The notes beneath the pieces are model-generated. The model was not told where the DNA came from and did no database searches. It was given only the letters and a program-made list of their open reading frames with translations. Shown here piece by piece: positions 32,411 to 44,197 of a stretch of 64,000 nt of DNA. The translations under genes were made by a program, and so were the position numbers. Source of the stretch: Limonium bicolor (taxonomy: Eukaryota > Streptophyta > Magnoliopsida > Caryophyllales > Plumbaginaceae); the NCBI GenBank assembly GCA_023374045.1, contig CM041778.1, positions 362,984,831-363,048,830 on the forward strand, read 5' to 3'. Numbering within the stretch: position 1 is the first letter of the stretch; each line of letters begins with the position of its first letter.

Positions 32411-34316
32411 ATGGCAGAGATATCAAATTCCACCAACAACAACAAGATGCAGGTTGAGAGTCCAAAGTTAACCTCCACAAACTACAAAGATGGGGTCTCA
32501 TTTTCAATCTCTAAATCAACAGTTATGGATTGTGGTCACCAAAGGGAACTTTTTGCTTCCTGAAGCCAAAGATCCTAGCACCTACACTACTAAGAACAAC
32601 GTTTTGTGGAACTTAATGCACAGACTGTTTGTGTGATTTACACTAGTCTCTCTTCGTTTGAAAGAACAAGGGTATATCACATCAAGGTGAATAAGGACAT
32701 TTGGGATCATCTTCGGGTTGTTCATGAAAGTATCACAGAACTTAGAAAATCCAAAGTTCAAGGGCAAAAGATGGACTATGAAAATTTTGTTGGAAAGTCG
32801 GGCGAGTCTCTCAGTGACATGTTAACGAGGTTTACAGTCTTTACTTCAACCATGGAGGAATTACAAATTTGAGAAATAAATGAGAACATTAACAATAAGT
32901 TCCTCGATAGTTTGGGAGAGGAATGGGCAGAAAATGTTATCTCCACAAAGGCGTTCAAAAAGTTTATACAAATGGACCTTGACTGATCTTCGGTTGTATT
33001 TGCCCTCCATCAACAAATACAAAACCAACATCAAGAACAGAGGTAATTTTTCTTCCTTCAATCAAATAGTTACATACTATAACTTGAAACAAGCTTTGCC
33101 ATTTCAATCTCAAAGTCAATAGTCGTTGCCGCAACATGACTCCTTTTGTTATGATACTACTCCCATAGTTCAAGATTCTATTCAACAACTTTGTAACACA
33201 TTAACTGATGGAATAATTGATTAAGGGACTGCTACTACCTTTGAAGACATGGCAATGCTTGTCAAAAATTTCAAAAATTTCATGCGTGATCGACTGGATA
33301 GGAATTACCAAAACCAAACATATATGGTCAAAGTCAGACTCGTCCTTATCAATCGTATAACCATTACCAGCAGGGCAACTTTGGGTTAAATGAGCGCGTA
33401 TGTTTTAATTGTTTGAAGCCAGGTCACTATGTCAATCTTCACATTAAAGATGAAAGATGTTTGTGGTCAAAATCTTCAACCATCATTAATGGCTAACGTA
33501 GCATGGGGGACTCGAACTCTGAAGAACCAGAACCAGGCACATCGAGTCTCGTCTGCCTTATGGCTCACAAAGATCAGGTAAGAAAGACTTCATATTTTCT
33601 GGTGTTATCTCCAATTTTACTTCAATTGCTTATGTTATACCATCTCTAGATCTATCTACTTAATTCATAGATCCAAATCATCCTGAATTTGATCAAATGT
33701 AAGAACAAGAGAGGATAGCTCTTCTCTATGAAGAAAGTCATGTGTTAAAAGATTATGTTTCTGGAGATTGACTCAAACTTCACAAATTTGAGTGCACCAC
33801 TGAGAAGCTTCAGATTGAGTTGCGCGAGGCAAACACTCTTATAGGTCTCTTAGATGCACAAGCTATTGCCCTACAACAACAACTCAAAAAGAAAAAAACA
33901 TGAAATATTCCTCAAAAGTTCTTCAAACCTATTTCCTTTTGTACATGAAGTATCTGCTATTGATAACCTAAAATATTTTGAGGATAAACTTCTCAACTCA
34001 AACACCATCCAATTCAAACTTGAGAAAGATGTTGACTCTCTCACTATTTCTTTAAAAAAGGCACACATGAATTCACTTACATCTTCAAATCCTCCATCTT
34101 GGCTTAAGAGCAAAAATAAAGTGAATCGTGCTAAAATGGGCCATAAAACCCAATGACCTCCGTCGTAGAAAATCACATAGGGAGAAATTTGCAAATAAAT
34201 TTCGATGGAAAAGGAAGTATGTTTGTTTGCCTACGGTGAAAATTTGTGGTTATTGTGGTTATGATGGTCACACCCACTCCTCCTATCATAAACTTGGTCG
34301 TGAAATATCTTTTAAT
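32411..34316 (+). pseudogene. gag: Copia 3 gag, truncated by a gypsy element
   Basis: MAEISNSTNNNKMQVESPKL starts 40 bp after the LTR. Capsid blocks follow: WDHLRVVHES, FVGKSGESLSDMLTRFTVF (32,790-32,850) and LDSLGEEWAENVIS (32,910). A first CCHC-like knuckle (CFNCLKPGHYVNLH, last Cys lost) is near 33,405. Helical sequence (33,854-34,150) precedes a second knuckle (CGYCGYDGHTHSSY) near 34,235. Stops near 32,561, 32,870, 32,983 and 33,119, among others, kill it. At 34,317 it stops where the gypsy LTR begins. The rest of the element is not found in the window. Confidence 0.8.
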
Positions 34317-36619
34317 ACGCCACGTGCAATACTACCTAAGCCACGCAAGGCTCTATTCCGAACTCGCGAATATAACAGAAAGGAAACACTTGAATAAATA
34401 CCAAATGTTTACAAATCGTAATCAAAAGTATGACTGTAATGCATAATGACCGAAGGCTACAAGTATTGAAGTCTAAAATCAATTATTGAGTTAGTTACAC
34501 TACTTCAAAAGTATAAATAGAAAGATGAAATCTAAAACGCTTCCAAAGCTCGTGACTTCCATTGAATGGTCAATCTGCAAATGTTATATGTTGTGGAAAG
34601 GGGTGAGCAACCGCAGTTCAGTAAGCAGCGGCCGTCATTAATGAGGTGGCTCAAAACAATTGAAATTAGAAGCGGAAGCAGTTTGTAGTTATAACAGAAA
34701 TTTCCAAATCAGATAGAGGTGAGAGACAGATCAATAGTTAGAATGGAACACACAAGTTCCCTGTTCAGAAACTCAGAGTCACAAACCGAAGGGGGACACT
34801 AGTACACAGCATAACACTCAAAAGGGTTGGGGACCCATAGATCTACCAGATCTCTCGGTAACGCAGAAATGACCCAAAAGGGCCAAAGGGTTCGTCAACC
34901 CCACAGAATAGAAAGGGAATGACCCACACTCAGAACGATGTCTACATGGTATACCACGGAATAGCTTGACCCAACCATTCACGGCCTAGAAGCAATGACT
35001 AGGTCCCAAAACAGAAAGGTTACAAAACAGATGCAAACTTGCATTAAAATGCCCAAAACACAAAGGAATCAATAATACAGACTTAGGGGAATACAACCCC
35101 GTAAACGGCTCACAAAACGGAGCGAGAACGAACAATTTGGGCAAAACAGAGGGGTGTCTGAACATGCGTCTAAACTTGCATGTCCGGACACAATGCGAAA
35201 TCAAAAACTGAGAGACGTCCGGACTTGCGTCCGACCTTGCAAGTTCGGATGGAGTTCGAAAGCGGAAATATGGAAGTAACAGAGAATTTGTCCGACCTTG
35301 CATCCGACCTTACAATTCCAGACGGAGGGAGATTTCGAAAAGTTAGAACATGTGTCCAAACAATCATGTTTGGACACATACCGAGAACAATACATCAAAA
35401 CTTGAGACACGTCCAGGCCTGCGTTCAACCTTGCAAGTCCGGATGGGTTTTCGGAAAAAGATGAGGTAATGTCTGGACATGTTCGGACACATGCCGAGAG
35501 CAAAATATGAAAAACTTTGTGAGGCGTCCGGACGCAGTCCGAAAATGCAATCCAGAATCATCCTCACGTTCTGTCTGGACATACATGTCTTGACAGATGT
35601 CTGGGCGCGTTGAAAAACTCAGAAAACCTGCGGCGCTAGACGGCCAGACATCCGGACACGGTGAAAGCAGTAGTTCCAGTTTGACAGAAAATGTACGAAT
35701 GTAGATAAAAACCAACATAAACTTAGCAACAATCACAGTATTTGATGAGCAGTTTACTGTGGGGGTTTGCAATACCAAAACACATTCAAACATCAGCAAA
35801 CGAAATCAGAAACAATCTCAAATCAGAATCTAAACCTTGCAAACTAGTTCTCCCCACGGGTGAACTTCCACACCAAATCGAGTAACCACCTACCTTGATT
35901 AACAGTAGAATTCCAACGATCTACAGCAGTTCACAGCAGCCCCGAACAGTCCACCAACCAGACACGAATCAACAGCAACTGAATTCACAATTGACATTCC
36001 AAAATCAGAAAACAAAAAAGGATAGCCCTAGAACATTGAAGCCTCAAATTCTGCAATTCAAACTTGATTTCCAGAGTGCAAAATACCTAACAATTCATAG
36101 TAGCGCAGCCTCAATAATCCACAATCCGAATACCAAATCCCCAATCGCTGAATTCCAGCAATGAGCAAACCAAACTCTGGAAAACAGAGGAGGAAGAAAC
36201 AACAACGAGGTACAAAATCTACAGTCCCCAAACTTGAAATCGTGACGAAGAAACACACAGCAGTCACACAGCAATGGACGACATGATTCAGAGCAGCAAG
36301 AGGATACTCAGCACTCAACACAGAAACTTGGGGAAAGGGAAAATGAAAAACTATCGCTCTGAACGCACGATGAATAGACGCTGCCCACGATTTAAATAGC
36401 TGAGAAATAATGATCGGGAAATTATAACGTAATAAGGAGATCCTTTCCTTATTATTCAATTAATTTAATTACCTTAATTAAATTAAAGTTAATGACCTCT
36501 TCGCCCTTGCCTATTAAAAGAATTCCGCCAACGTCCCAACTAACATATGATAAAGCAATCCACTTAGCAAAATATATAAACCAGGTATATAATAAAGTTA
36601 TGAAATCTGGGTTATAACA
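34317..36619 (-). repeat. 3' LTR of the Tekay-like element
   Basis: The inner border (minus TGTTATAACCC...) follows GGGGAGGTGA after a conserved GAGGACAAAATTCTTG block. The outer end starts at ACGCCACGTGC and lacks the terminal 41 bp seen at 41,908-41,948. It contains a palindrome array at 35,160-35,660. Confidence 0.85.
35160..35660. repeat. GTCCGGA palindrome array (left copy)
   Basis: About seven imperfect palindromes read GTCCGGACTTGC, about 10 bases, then GCAAGTCCGGAC, spaced about 60-75 bp, with more mutations than in the right copy. The apparent ORFs across it on both strands are by-products of the repeats. Confidence 0.85.
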
Positions 36620-37345
36620 TCACCTCCCCTTACAAGAATTTTGTCCTCGAAATTGACTCACCTCACTGATCGAAAAGGGAGGGAAACTTGGCACGCAGCT
36701 CATCCTCGAGCTCCAAAGTCACTTCACGTTCGGACTGATCAGACCACTGAACCTTAACCATGGGCAGGGTCTTGCTGCGGAGCTGGCGAACGTCTCTAGC
36801 CAGAATACGGGTAGGCACTGCCTCATAACTGAAGTCCTCACGAAGCTGCAGCTGATTGTAATCAATCACATGGGATGAGTCATGGAGGTACTTCCTCAGC
36901 ATCGAAACATGGAACACATATAAACCGCTAATAGAAACGTAGGCAAAGCTAGACGGTAAGCTACTGGGCCAATCCTCTCCAAGATCTCAAATGGTCCCAC
37001 AAACCTCGGACTGAGCTTCCCACGCTTCCCAAACCGAATGACACCTCTGACTAGGGAAACTCTCAAATAGATGTGGTCCCCGACATCAAACTCAAGCGAT
37101 CGACGCCTCTGATCTGCATAACACTTCTGCCTACTCTGGGCAACTAGCAGAAGCTCCTGAATCATCTTGATCTTCTCTACAGCACTCTAAACCAGCTCAG
37201 GTCCAACCAGGACTCTCTTCTTCAGGTCATCCCAATAGATGGGAGACTTGCACCTCCTACCATACAACGCCTCAAACAGAGCCATACCAATGCTCGCCTA
37301 AAAGCTGTTGTTGTAGGCGAACTCAATCAGAGTCACATGCTGATC
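36620..37345 (-). pseudogene. pol: Tekay-like integrase C-terminus and chromodomain
   Basis: Minus frames 36,896-37,165 and 36,663-36,917 give ADQRRRSLEFDVGDHIYLRV, GKLSPRFVGPFEILERIG, VAYRLALP, then FHVSMLRKYLHDSSHVIDY, REDFSYEAVPTRILARDVR and VKVQWSD, a typical Tekay/Del integrase tail with a chromodomain-like end. A frame change joins the two near 36,910, and stops lie upstream near 37,190 and 37,300. A polypurine tract (GGGGAGG) is just downstream at about 36,623. Confidence 0.85.
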
Positions 37346-38341
37346 CTAGCTACCTCCAAAGTCCATCACACATGCGCGCAACATGTCCTCCAGGACCTGA
37401 GTTTTCCTCTCCGTCTGACCATCAGACTGAGGATGGTAAGCTGAACTGAACGACAGACTCGTACTCAAGGCCTTATGCAGACTACGCCAAAATCTCGATA
37501 TGAAATGCGGATCTTGATCAGAAACTATGGAAGTAGGCACGCCATGAAGCCTAACTATCTCATCCAGATACAAGCGAGTCAAACGCTCCAAACTGAAAGT
37601 CTTCCTCACTGGCAGAAAATGCACAGACTTCGTCAGTCGGTCAACTATCACCCATACAACGTCAAAACCCAAAGTTGTCCTAGGTAATCCCATCGCGAAG
37701 TCCATCCCCACACTCTTCCACTTCCACTCAAGAATGGGAAGGGGCTGATGTAGACCAGCCGGTCTCTGGTGCTCAGCATTCACCTACTGGCAGGTCTGAC
37801 ATCTCGAAATGAACTCTGAGATATCACGCTTCATCCCAGGCCACCAGAAAGACTCCCTGAGATCCCGATACATCTTTACACCTCCTTGGTATGGAGCTTC
37901 ATGGGCCTCCTGCATAATCTCCTTACATAGAACAGCATCAATAGGCACACATACTCTATCCCTGAAACGCAGACAACCATCACTGGGTACGCTGAAGTCT
38001 GAACTCTGATCAGCAGACAACCCCTCTTGGATCTGACACACCTTAGAATATGACTCCTGACTAACCCTGATCCTGTCAACCAACAAAGACTGAACCTGCA
38101 GCGCTGCTATCATCCCTACACTGTCTGGCCTGATAACCATGACGCCTATACGCTGCAACGCTATGGCTGACCTCTAAACTTCTGACAAAGCACAGACAAC
38201 ACCTGGAGCACCTCTCTTACTCAATGCATCAACAACCACATTCGCTCTACCGGGGTGGTAGAGGATCTCCATATCGTAGTCATGAAGTAGCTCCAATCAC
38301 CTCCTCTGTCTCAAGTTCAACTCCTTCTGAGTGAATAGGCG
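37346..38341 (-). pseudogene. pol: Tekay-like RNase H end and integrase core
   Basis: After the hAT, the minus frame gives LFTQKELNLRQRR, DALSKRGAPGV, then EAHEAPYQGGVKMYRDLRES with FISRCQTCQ (zinc domain, 37,784-37,930). The integrase core (37,346-37,783) follows with VGMDFAMGLP, VIVDRLTKSVHF, SIVSDQDPHF and YHPQSDGQTERK. All three catalytic acids are present. Stops near 38,296, 38,174, 37,784 and 37,346 interrupt it. Confidence 0.9.
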
Positions 38342-38349
38342 CTTGAGAC

Positions 38350-39747
38350 TAGACCTAGCAAAGGTGACCCGAACCAAAAAAACCTACCCGATCCGAACCC
38401 GAATTTAAACCGAATGATGTGACCCGAAAATCCGAACCAAACCAGACCAAAACTGAATCAAACCGAAGTTTGATATACCCGAACCGAATTCACCCGAACT
38501 GAATTCACCCGAACCGAATTCACCCAAACCGAACTCACCCGAACTGAATTGACCCAAACCGAATTGACCCGAACCGAATTGACCAGAAGTGAATTCATCT
38601 GAACCAAATTCACCAAAACCACACATGAAACTAGACAAACTTCCATTATCCTTCTGTTTAAAATTAATATTAAAAATATTGTCATCCAATTTTATTATGT
38701 ATAACCAATAAAGCACATAAACTTTTCAGTTAATAAATATACTAACCACAATTGATGTGTAGATGTTGAAGAATAAACATTACAAAACTTACACCTTACT
38801 TAAATAAAGATTACAATATCAAGCTTGGGAATGGTTTAAATGTTAATGTGTATATATTATCACATCACTACTTAGGTTTCTTATTAATACCACAAAAGAA
38901 TAAAGATTACAAAACTTACATCCCATGTAAATATATCTATATGAATAATTAAATTAGGGGTAAATATTGAAAAATTAAGAAGATAAAGGGACAACCCCTG
39001 CATAGGAGCAATAAGCTACTAGAGGACGCCTGCACGATGCGTGCACGTGAGACGGTGATCGGTGGGGCACACACAACATGAAGTCATGGACGCGAGGTGA
39101 TGACAGGAGCATAAGGACACGGGCACAAGGTGGTGATGGATTGGCATGGGCGTGATGCTCGCTCGAGATGACAGGTGCTGACGCAGGACGTACACGGGGT
39201 GTGACGGGTGCGGGATGGCGGGAGGCACTGGCGTAGCGTCGGGTGTGGGGGGATAAACGCGGCGTCAAGTGCCAAATATTGACCACTGATTCACCAAATT
39301 TTAAATTTATACTTGGTCGATACAATTAATAAATTTATACTTAAAAATTAATATTGAAAATATTTTCATCCTATTTTTTATGTATATCCAACCAATACAC
39401 AATAGCAATCTTCATCAAGAGTAACACTATATTAAGAGAATTTTGATCCAAATATGAAAATCAATACAAGTTACAAAGGTTGCTTAAATTTTTGCTTCAA
39501 AATTTTTGTCAATTAAGCATAACGTGGTAAGTCATCTGAACTTGACCCATAACCCGAAAAAACCAAAAAATGCAGAGGCTAACCCGAACCAAAAGCATCC
39601 GAACCCGAAATCAACCAAACCGAAGTCACCCGAATTTAATTTTAACCAGATAACCCGACCCGATCCGAACCGTACGAATAGTGAATATTTGCAAATTGAC
39701 CTGAACCTAACCGAACCCGAACCGAGTGACCCGAATTGCCAGGTCTA
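38350..39747. mobile_element. hAT-type non-autonomous element (1,398 bp) with 8-bp target duplication
   Basis: It is flanked by CTTGAGAC at 38,342-38,349 and 39,748-39,755, a perfect 8-bp duplication. The ends are inverted: TAGACCTAGCAAAG on the left, TAGACCTGGCAATTC on the right read inversely. Both ends are rich in CCGAACC/GGGTCGG-type motifs. No transposase is seen. The RNase H reading frame of the host gypsy is split here, confirming the insertion point. Confidence 0.85.
38477..38612. repeat. 15-bp tandem repeats in the hAT element
   Basis: About nine copies of a 15-bp unit (consensus CACCCGAACCGAATT with GACCC variants). On the minus strand they give an apparent SGEFG-repeat ORF (38,405-38,716), probably non-functional. 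Confidence 0.85.
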
Positions 39748-40092
39748 CTTGAGACTCTTGCGGTCCGTGTAAAACTTATACAACGATCCATACAGGTAAT
39801 GGCTTCATATCTTCAGCACAAACACCACAGCCGCCAACTCATGATCGTGGGTAGGGTAGTTCTTCTCGTATGGCTTAAGCTGACGAGAACCATAAGCCAC
39901 TACCTTACCCTGCTGCATCAAGACACATCCAAGTCCCTTATGGGACGCATCACAGAACACCTCAAATCCCTTAGTCCCTGATGGCAATGTCACAATCAAA
40001 GCGGTAGTCAATCTCTTCTTAACCTCTTGAAAACTCTGCTCACAAGCCTCACTCCACTCGAACTTAACCTCCTTCCTCAGCAAAAGGGTCAA
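39748..40092 (-). pseudogene. pol: Tekay-like RNase H, N-terminal part
   Basis: Minus-strand frame gives [58 protein letters not shown] and [11 protein letters not shown], then YTDRKSLK, where the hAT starts. These are standard gypsy RNase H motifs with the catalytic Asp in CDAS intact. A stop lies near 39,804. Confidence 0.9.
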
Positions 40093-40334
40093 CGGAGAAC
40101 CCCTCTACAAACTTCCTGTAGTAACCAGCTAACCCAAGGAAGCTACGGATCTCAGCAACATTCGTGGGCCTCACCCACTCTATCACAGCTCTAATCATCT
40201 CAGGATCCACTAAGATACCATCCTTCAAGACCACATGTCTAAAGAAAACTACTCGATCCAGCTAAAACTTACACTTCTTTAGTTTAGCATACAACTCGCA
40301 CTCCCTCATCGTCTGCAAAACAATCCTCAAGTGC
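40093..40334 (-). pseudogene. pol: Tekay-like reverse transcriptase remnant; palm domain deleted
   Basis: Just after the protease the frame jumps to YEEHLRIVLQTMRECELYAK, followed by VDPEMIRAVIEW and [17 protein letters not shown]. These belong to the thumb/connection. The fingers and palm with the catalytic YVDD-type box are absent, a deletion of several hundred base pairs. The element cannot encode reverse transcriptase. Confidence 0.85.
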
Positions 40335-40698
40335 TCCTCATAGGCGAGCAAGGGACTGAATTCCCAGAGAAAATGAAACGAGCCTCTCTTGGCAGATCAA
40401 ACATGACTCTCCTGGTGGCGCAGTCTATATGGGCATGGTGTTCCGCCAGCCAATCCATGCCCAAGATCACATCGAAACAGGCCATCCACATCAGGATGAG
40501 GTCAGCACTAAAGGTCTTGTCCCGAACTACTACGGGACAAGCTTTACACACAGAGTCAAGCACACAAGGCATAACACCGCCTAAAGGGATACTCACACAC
40601 AGATCAACATCATTAGGCATAACAAATAGTCCCAAACTACTCACTAAGTTAGAGCATACAAACGAATGTGTTGCACCAGAGTCAAATAAACAAAACAC
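40335..40698 (-). pseudogene. pol: Tekay-like aspartic protease
   Basis: The open minus-strand frame begins MFCLFDSGATHSFVCSNLV and continues to FDVILGMDWLAEHHAHIDC, the conserved gypsy retropepsin with active-site Asp in FDSGATHSF and the DVILGMDWL motif. It is intact as a domain. It adjoins gag upstream (stop near 40,700) and the truncated reverse transcriptase downstream. Confidence 0.9.
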
Positions 40699-41776
40699 AT
40701 CCTAAGAATGGATCTGGAGGATAGCTGAGACGACGTGATCACTAGCACGATCACGCTCTCCTGCCATAGCATACGCGTGGACCTGAGTTTGAGGCTTCTT
40801 CTGATCTGACCTCGCCCCTGAATCTGAGCCGGTACCTCTGCCTCCTGAGCCTCTGTCAGACGCCTGGGAGCACCGAGCAATCCTATGCTCCATCGACCCG
40901 CACTTAAAGCAGGTCCCCGTCTTCTTGTAGCACTCCCTACCAGGATGGGAGTGACCACAAGATCCATAATTCACCCCAGACGACGAGGACGATGAAGCTC
41001 CTCGACGGTCTCCATACGACTGCTACTTTTGACGGGGAGCAGCCTCCTTCTTCTGAGACTCTTCAGCTCGCCTCTTCCTTTTCTGGTCTCTGGCAGACTG
41101 CTTACCCCTGATGTTGACCTCCATTAGCAAAGCAACGTCAGCCACGTCTCTGAAGGTCTGATGACGTAGGGGAGTCACAACGGACCTGATGTCTGGCCTC
41201 AGCCCACTCTCAAACAACCTGGCCTCTCTATGCTCATCAGGCTCAGGTGCGTACTTCGAGAGGGTCACGAACTTCCTCTCGTACTCCTCTACTGTCATAT
41301 GTCTGCCCTGACGAAGATTATACTCGTTGATCTTTTGGTCCTTGTAGACATCTGGGTAGAACTACTTGTTGAACTCCAAGCAGAGCTAATCCCAGGTCCA
41401 TGGCTGAGGGTGCTTACCCATCACCTTCTTCCACCACTCCTTCGTCTCCCCCTTGAAGAGGAACGTGGCAAAGTCTACCTTCTAGTTCGCCTCCGAACCC
41501 ATCACTCTCAGCAAGTCCTCCATCTCAGAGATCCCGCGGCTGGCCTCCTAAGGGTCACCACAGCTGTCGAAGGTAGGCGGCTTCAACTTCATAAACTCCT
41601 GGAGGGCATTGACATTCCAGCCTCCCACTATCTTTGCCCCAGCTGGGCCTGCAGCACCACCAGCTCCTCCCCTAGCTCCCCAGCAGCTACCGTCTACATG
41701 AGCTGCGCTACAAACTGCTGAATCACCTCAGCAGTGTCTCCCTGTGGGGTAGTCGGTGCTCTTCGTGGTGGCAATC
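40699..41776 (-). pseudogene. gag: Tekay-like gag
   Basis: The reading frame opens at 41,776 with LPPRRAPTTPQGDTAEVIQQ, where the expected initiator ATG reads TTG. The capsid region includes MTVEEYERKFVTLSKYAPEP (41,298-) and ARLFESGLRPDIRSVVTP. A zinc-knuckle region follows: CGHSHPGRECYKKTGTCFKCGS (about 40,890-40,965). Several stops and frame changes occur between 41,300 and 41,700 and near 41,020. The product would have been the nucleocapsid precursor. Confidence 0.85.
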
Positions 41777-41907
41777 TAAGACAAACAATATCCAAAACTT
41801 GTCAGAATTAAGCCAAACTTCAAGCAACTGACCAAAACCAAACTTCACACAAGCAGTGACACCCACAGACACCAAAGAAAGCCAAACCTGGCTTTGATTC
41901 AACTAAA

Positions 41908-44174
41908 TGTAATGACCCCAAGCATGGGCTAAAAGTTAGGGATGTTACACGCCGCGTGCTATACCACCTAAGCCACGCAAGGCTCTATTCCAAACTCACG
42001 AAGATAACAGAAAGGAAACACTTGAATAAATACCAAACATTTACAAATCATAATCAAAAGTATGACTATAATGCATAATGCCCGAAGGCTACAAGTACTG
42101 AAGTCTAAAATCAATTACTTAGTTAGTTACACTACTTCAAAAGTATAAACAGAAAGATGAAGTCTAAAACACTTCCAAAGCTCGTGACTTCCAGCGAATG
42201 GTCATTCTGCAAATGTTATATGTTGTGGAAAGGGGTGAGCAACCACAGCTCAGTAAGCAGTGACTGTCATCAATGAGGTGCTCAAAATAATTGAAATCAG
42301 AGCAGAAGCAGTTTGTAGTTATTATAGAAATTTCCAAATCAGACAGAGGTGAGAGACAGATCAATAGTCAGAATGGAACACACAGGTTCCCAGTTCAAAA
42401 ACGTTTAGAGTCACAAACCGAAGGGGGACACTAGTACACAGCATAACACTCAGAAGGGTCGGGGACCCATAGATCTACCAGATCTCTCTGCAACACATAA
42501 ATGACCCAAAAGAGCCAAATGGTTTGTCAACCCCACAGAACAGATAGGGAATGACCCACACTCAGAACGATGTCTACATGGTATACCACAGAATAGCTAG
42601 ACCAGCCATTCACAGCTCAAAAGCAATGACTAGGTCCCAAAACAGAAAAGTTGCAAAATAGATGCAAACTTGCATTAAAATGCCCAAAATATAGAGGGAT
42701 CAAAAATACAGACTTAGGGGAATACAACCCCGCAAATGGCTCACAAAACGGAGCGAAAACGAATAATTTGGGCAAAAACAGAGGGGTGTTCGGACATGCG
42801 TCCGAACTTACATGTCCGGCACAATGTGAAATCAAAAATTTTAGAGACATTTGGACTTGCGTCTGACCTTGCAAGTCCGGACGGAGTTCGAAAGCGGAAA
42901 TGCGGAAGTAACAAAGATTCTATCCGGACTTGCGTCCGACCTTGCAAGTCCGAACGGACGGAGATTTTAAAAAGTGCGAACATGTGTCCGAACAATCATG
43001 TTCAGACACATACCGAGAACAATTCGTCAAAACTTGAGACATGTTTGGACTTGCGTCCGACCTTGCAAGTCCGATAGGGTTTTTTAAAAAAATTGGGGTG
43101 ATGTCCAGGCATGTGTCTGAACATGTAAGTTTGGACACATGTCGAGAGAAAAATCTGAAAAACTGGGTGAGGTGTCCGGACTTGTGTCCGGGATTACAAG
43201 TCTAAACGCAGTCCGAAAATGCAACCCAGAATCATCCTCACATTCTGTCCAGACATTCATGTCCTGATAGATGTCCGAACACGTTGAAAAATCATAAAAC
43301 TTGCGGCGCCAGATGGCCTATCCAGACATACAAGTCCGGACAGACGTCCGGACACGGTGAAAGCAGCAATTCCAGTTTGATAGAAAACGTACGAATGCAG
43401 ATAAAAATCATCACAAGCTTAGCAGCAATCACAGAATTTGAAGAACAGTTTACCGTGGGGGTTTGCAATACTAAAACACATTCAAACATCACCAAACGAA
43501 ATCAGAAACAATCTCAAATCAGAATCTAAACCTTGCAAACTTGTTCTCCCCACGGGTGAACTTCCACACTAAATCAAGTAACCACCTACCTCGATTAACA
43601 GTAGAATTCCAATGATCTATAGCAGTCCATAGTAGCCCCGAACAGTCCACCAACCAGACACGAATCAACAGCCACTGAACTCCACAATTGACATTCCTAA
43701 ATCAGAAAACAAAAAGGGAGAGACCTAGAACATTGAAGCCTTGAATTCTGCAATTCAAACCTGATTTCAAGAGTGTAGAATTACCCAACGATTCACAGTA
43801 GCACAGCCCCAACAATCCACAATCCAAATACCAAATCCCCAATCGCTGAATTCTAGCAATGAGAAAACCAAACTCAGAAAACAGAAGAGGAAGAAATAAC
43901 AACGAGGTACAAAAATGCACAGCAAGGGATGACACAATTTAGAGCAATAATGGAGGATACCCAACACTCAACGCAGAAACTTAAGGAAAGGAGAAAAGGA
44001 AAAACTGTCGCTCTGAACGCATGACGAATAGACGCTCCCCGCGATTCAAACTGCTGAGAAATAATGATCAGGAAATTATAACATAATAAGGAGATCCTTT
44101 CCTTATTAATCAATTATTTTGATTACCTTAATTAAATTGAAGTTAATGACCTCCTTGCCCTTATCTATTAAAAG
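41908..44174 (-). repeat. 5' LTR of the Tekay-like element
   Basis: The plus strand starts TGTAATGACCCC. Four bases outside is TGATTCAA-type sequence (GGCTTTGATTCAAC, 41,890-41,903), a mutated tRNA-Met primer site on the minus strand. Similarity to the left copy stops at CTATTAAAAG (44,174), about 100 bp before the true end. Confidence 0.85.
42786..43352. repeat. GTCCGGA palindrome array (right copy)
   Basis: Palindromes with arms GTCCGGACTTGC / GCAAGTCCGGAC start near 42,788, 42,850, 42,921, 43,045, 43,102, 43,172 and 43,321. The best are at 42,921-42,953 and 43,045-43,073. Confidence 0.9.
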
Positions 44175-44197
44175 AGCAAGATGACGGAGAGATGGGC
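44175..44197. other. Short host flank left of the LARD
   Basis: AGCAAGATGACGGAGAGATGGGC is not LTR sequence of either neighbour. It appears to continue at 58,550 beyond the LARD. Its last five bases (TGGGC) match GGGGC at 58,550-58,554 in four of five positions. Confidence 0.55.

Larger units (their letters stand above)
34317..44174 (-). mobile_element. Tekay/Del-like chromovirus (gypsy), non-autonomous and old
   Basis: Two direct repeats (34,317-36,619 and 41,908-44,174) bracket gag, protease, a reverse transcriptase remnant, RNase H and integrase with chromodomain on the minus strand. A hAT element splits it. The LTR copies differ by many substitutions, unlike the LARD to its right. Both outer ends are shortened: the left copy lacks about 41 bp and the right copy about 100 bp that the other copy has at its inner side. 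No target duplication is left. Confidence 0.85.

Noticed and set aside
35180..35799. Several ORFs on both strands across the Tekay-like LTR.
   Set aside because: They follow the palindromic repeats in all frames and are not preserved in the other LTR copy.
38405..38716. Minus-strand ORF with GEFGSG repeats.
   Set aside because: It is a by-product of 15-bp tandem repeats in a hAT element; there is no start context and no family.
38975..39325. Overlapping minus-strand ORFs rich in Pro, Ser and His.
   Set aside because: They come from a GC-rich stretch inside the hAT element; several frames are open at once and none has a domain.
4926..41776. Possibility that some polymerase sequences are integrated pararetrovirus.
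   Set aside because: Every polymerase fragment has integrase or copia/gypsy-specific neighbours and LTRs; no movement or coat protein of the Caulimoviridae type was seen.
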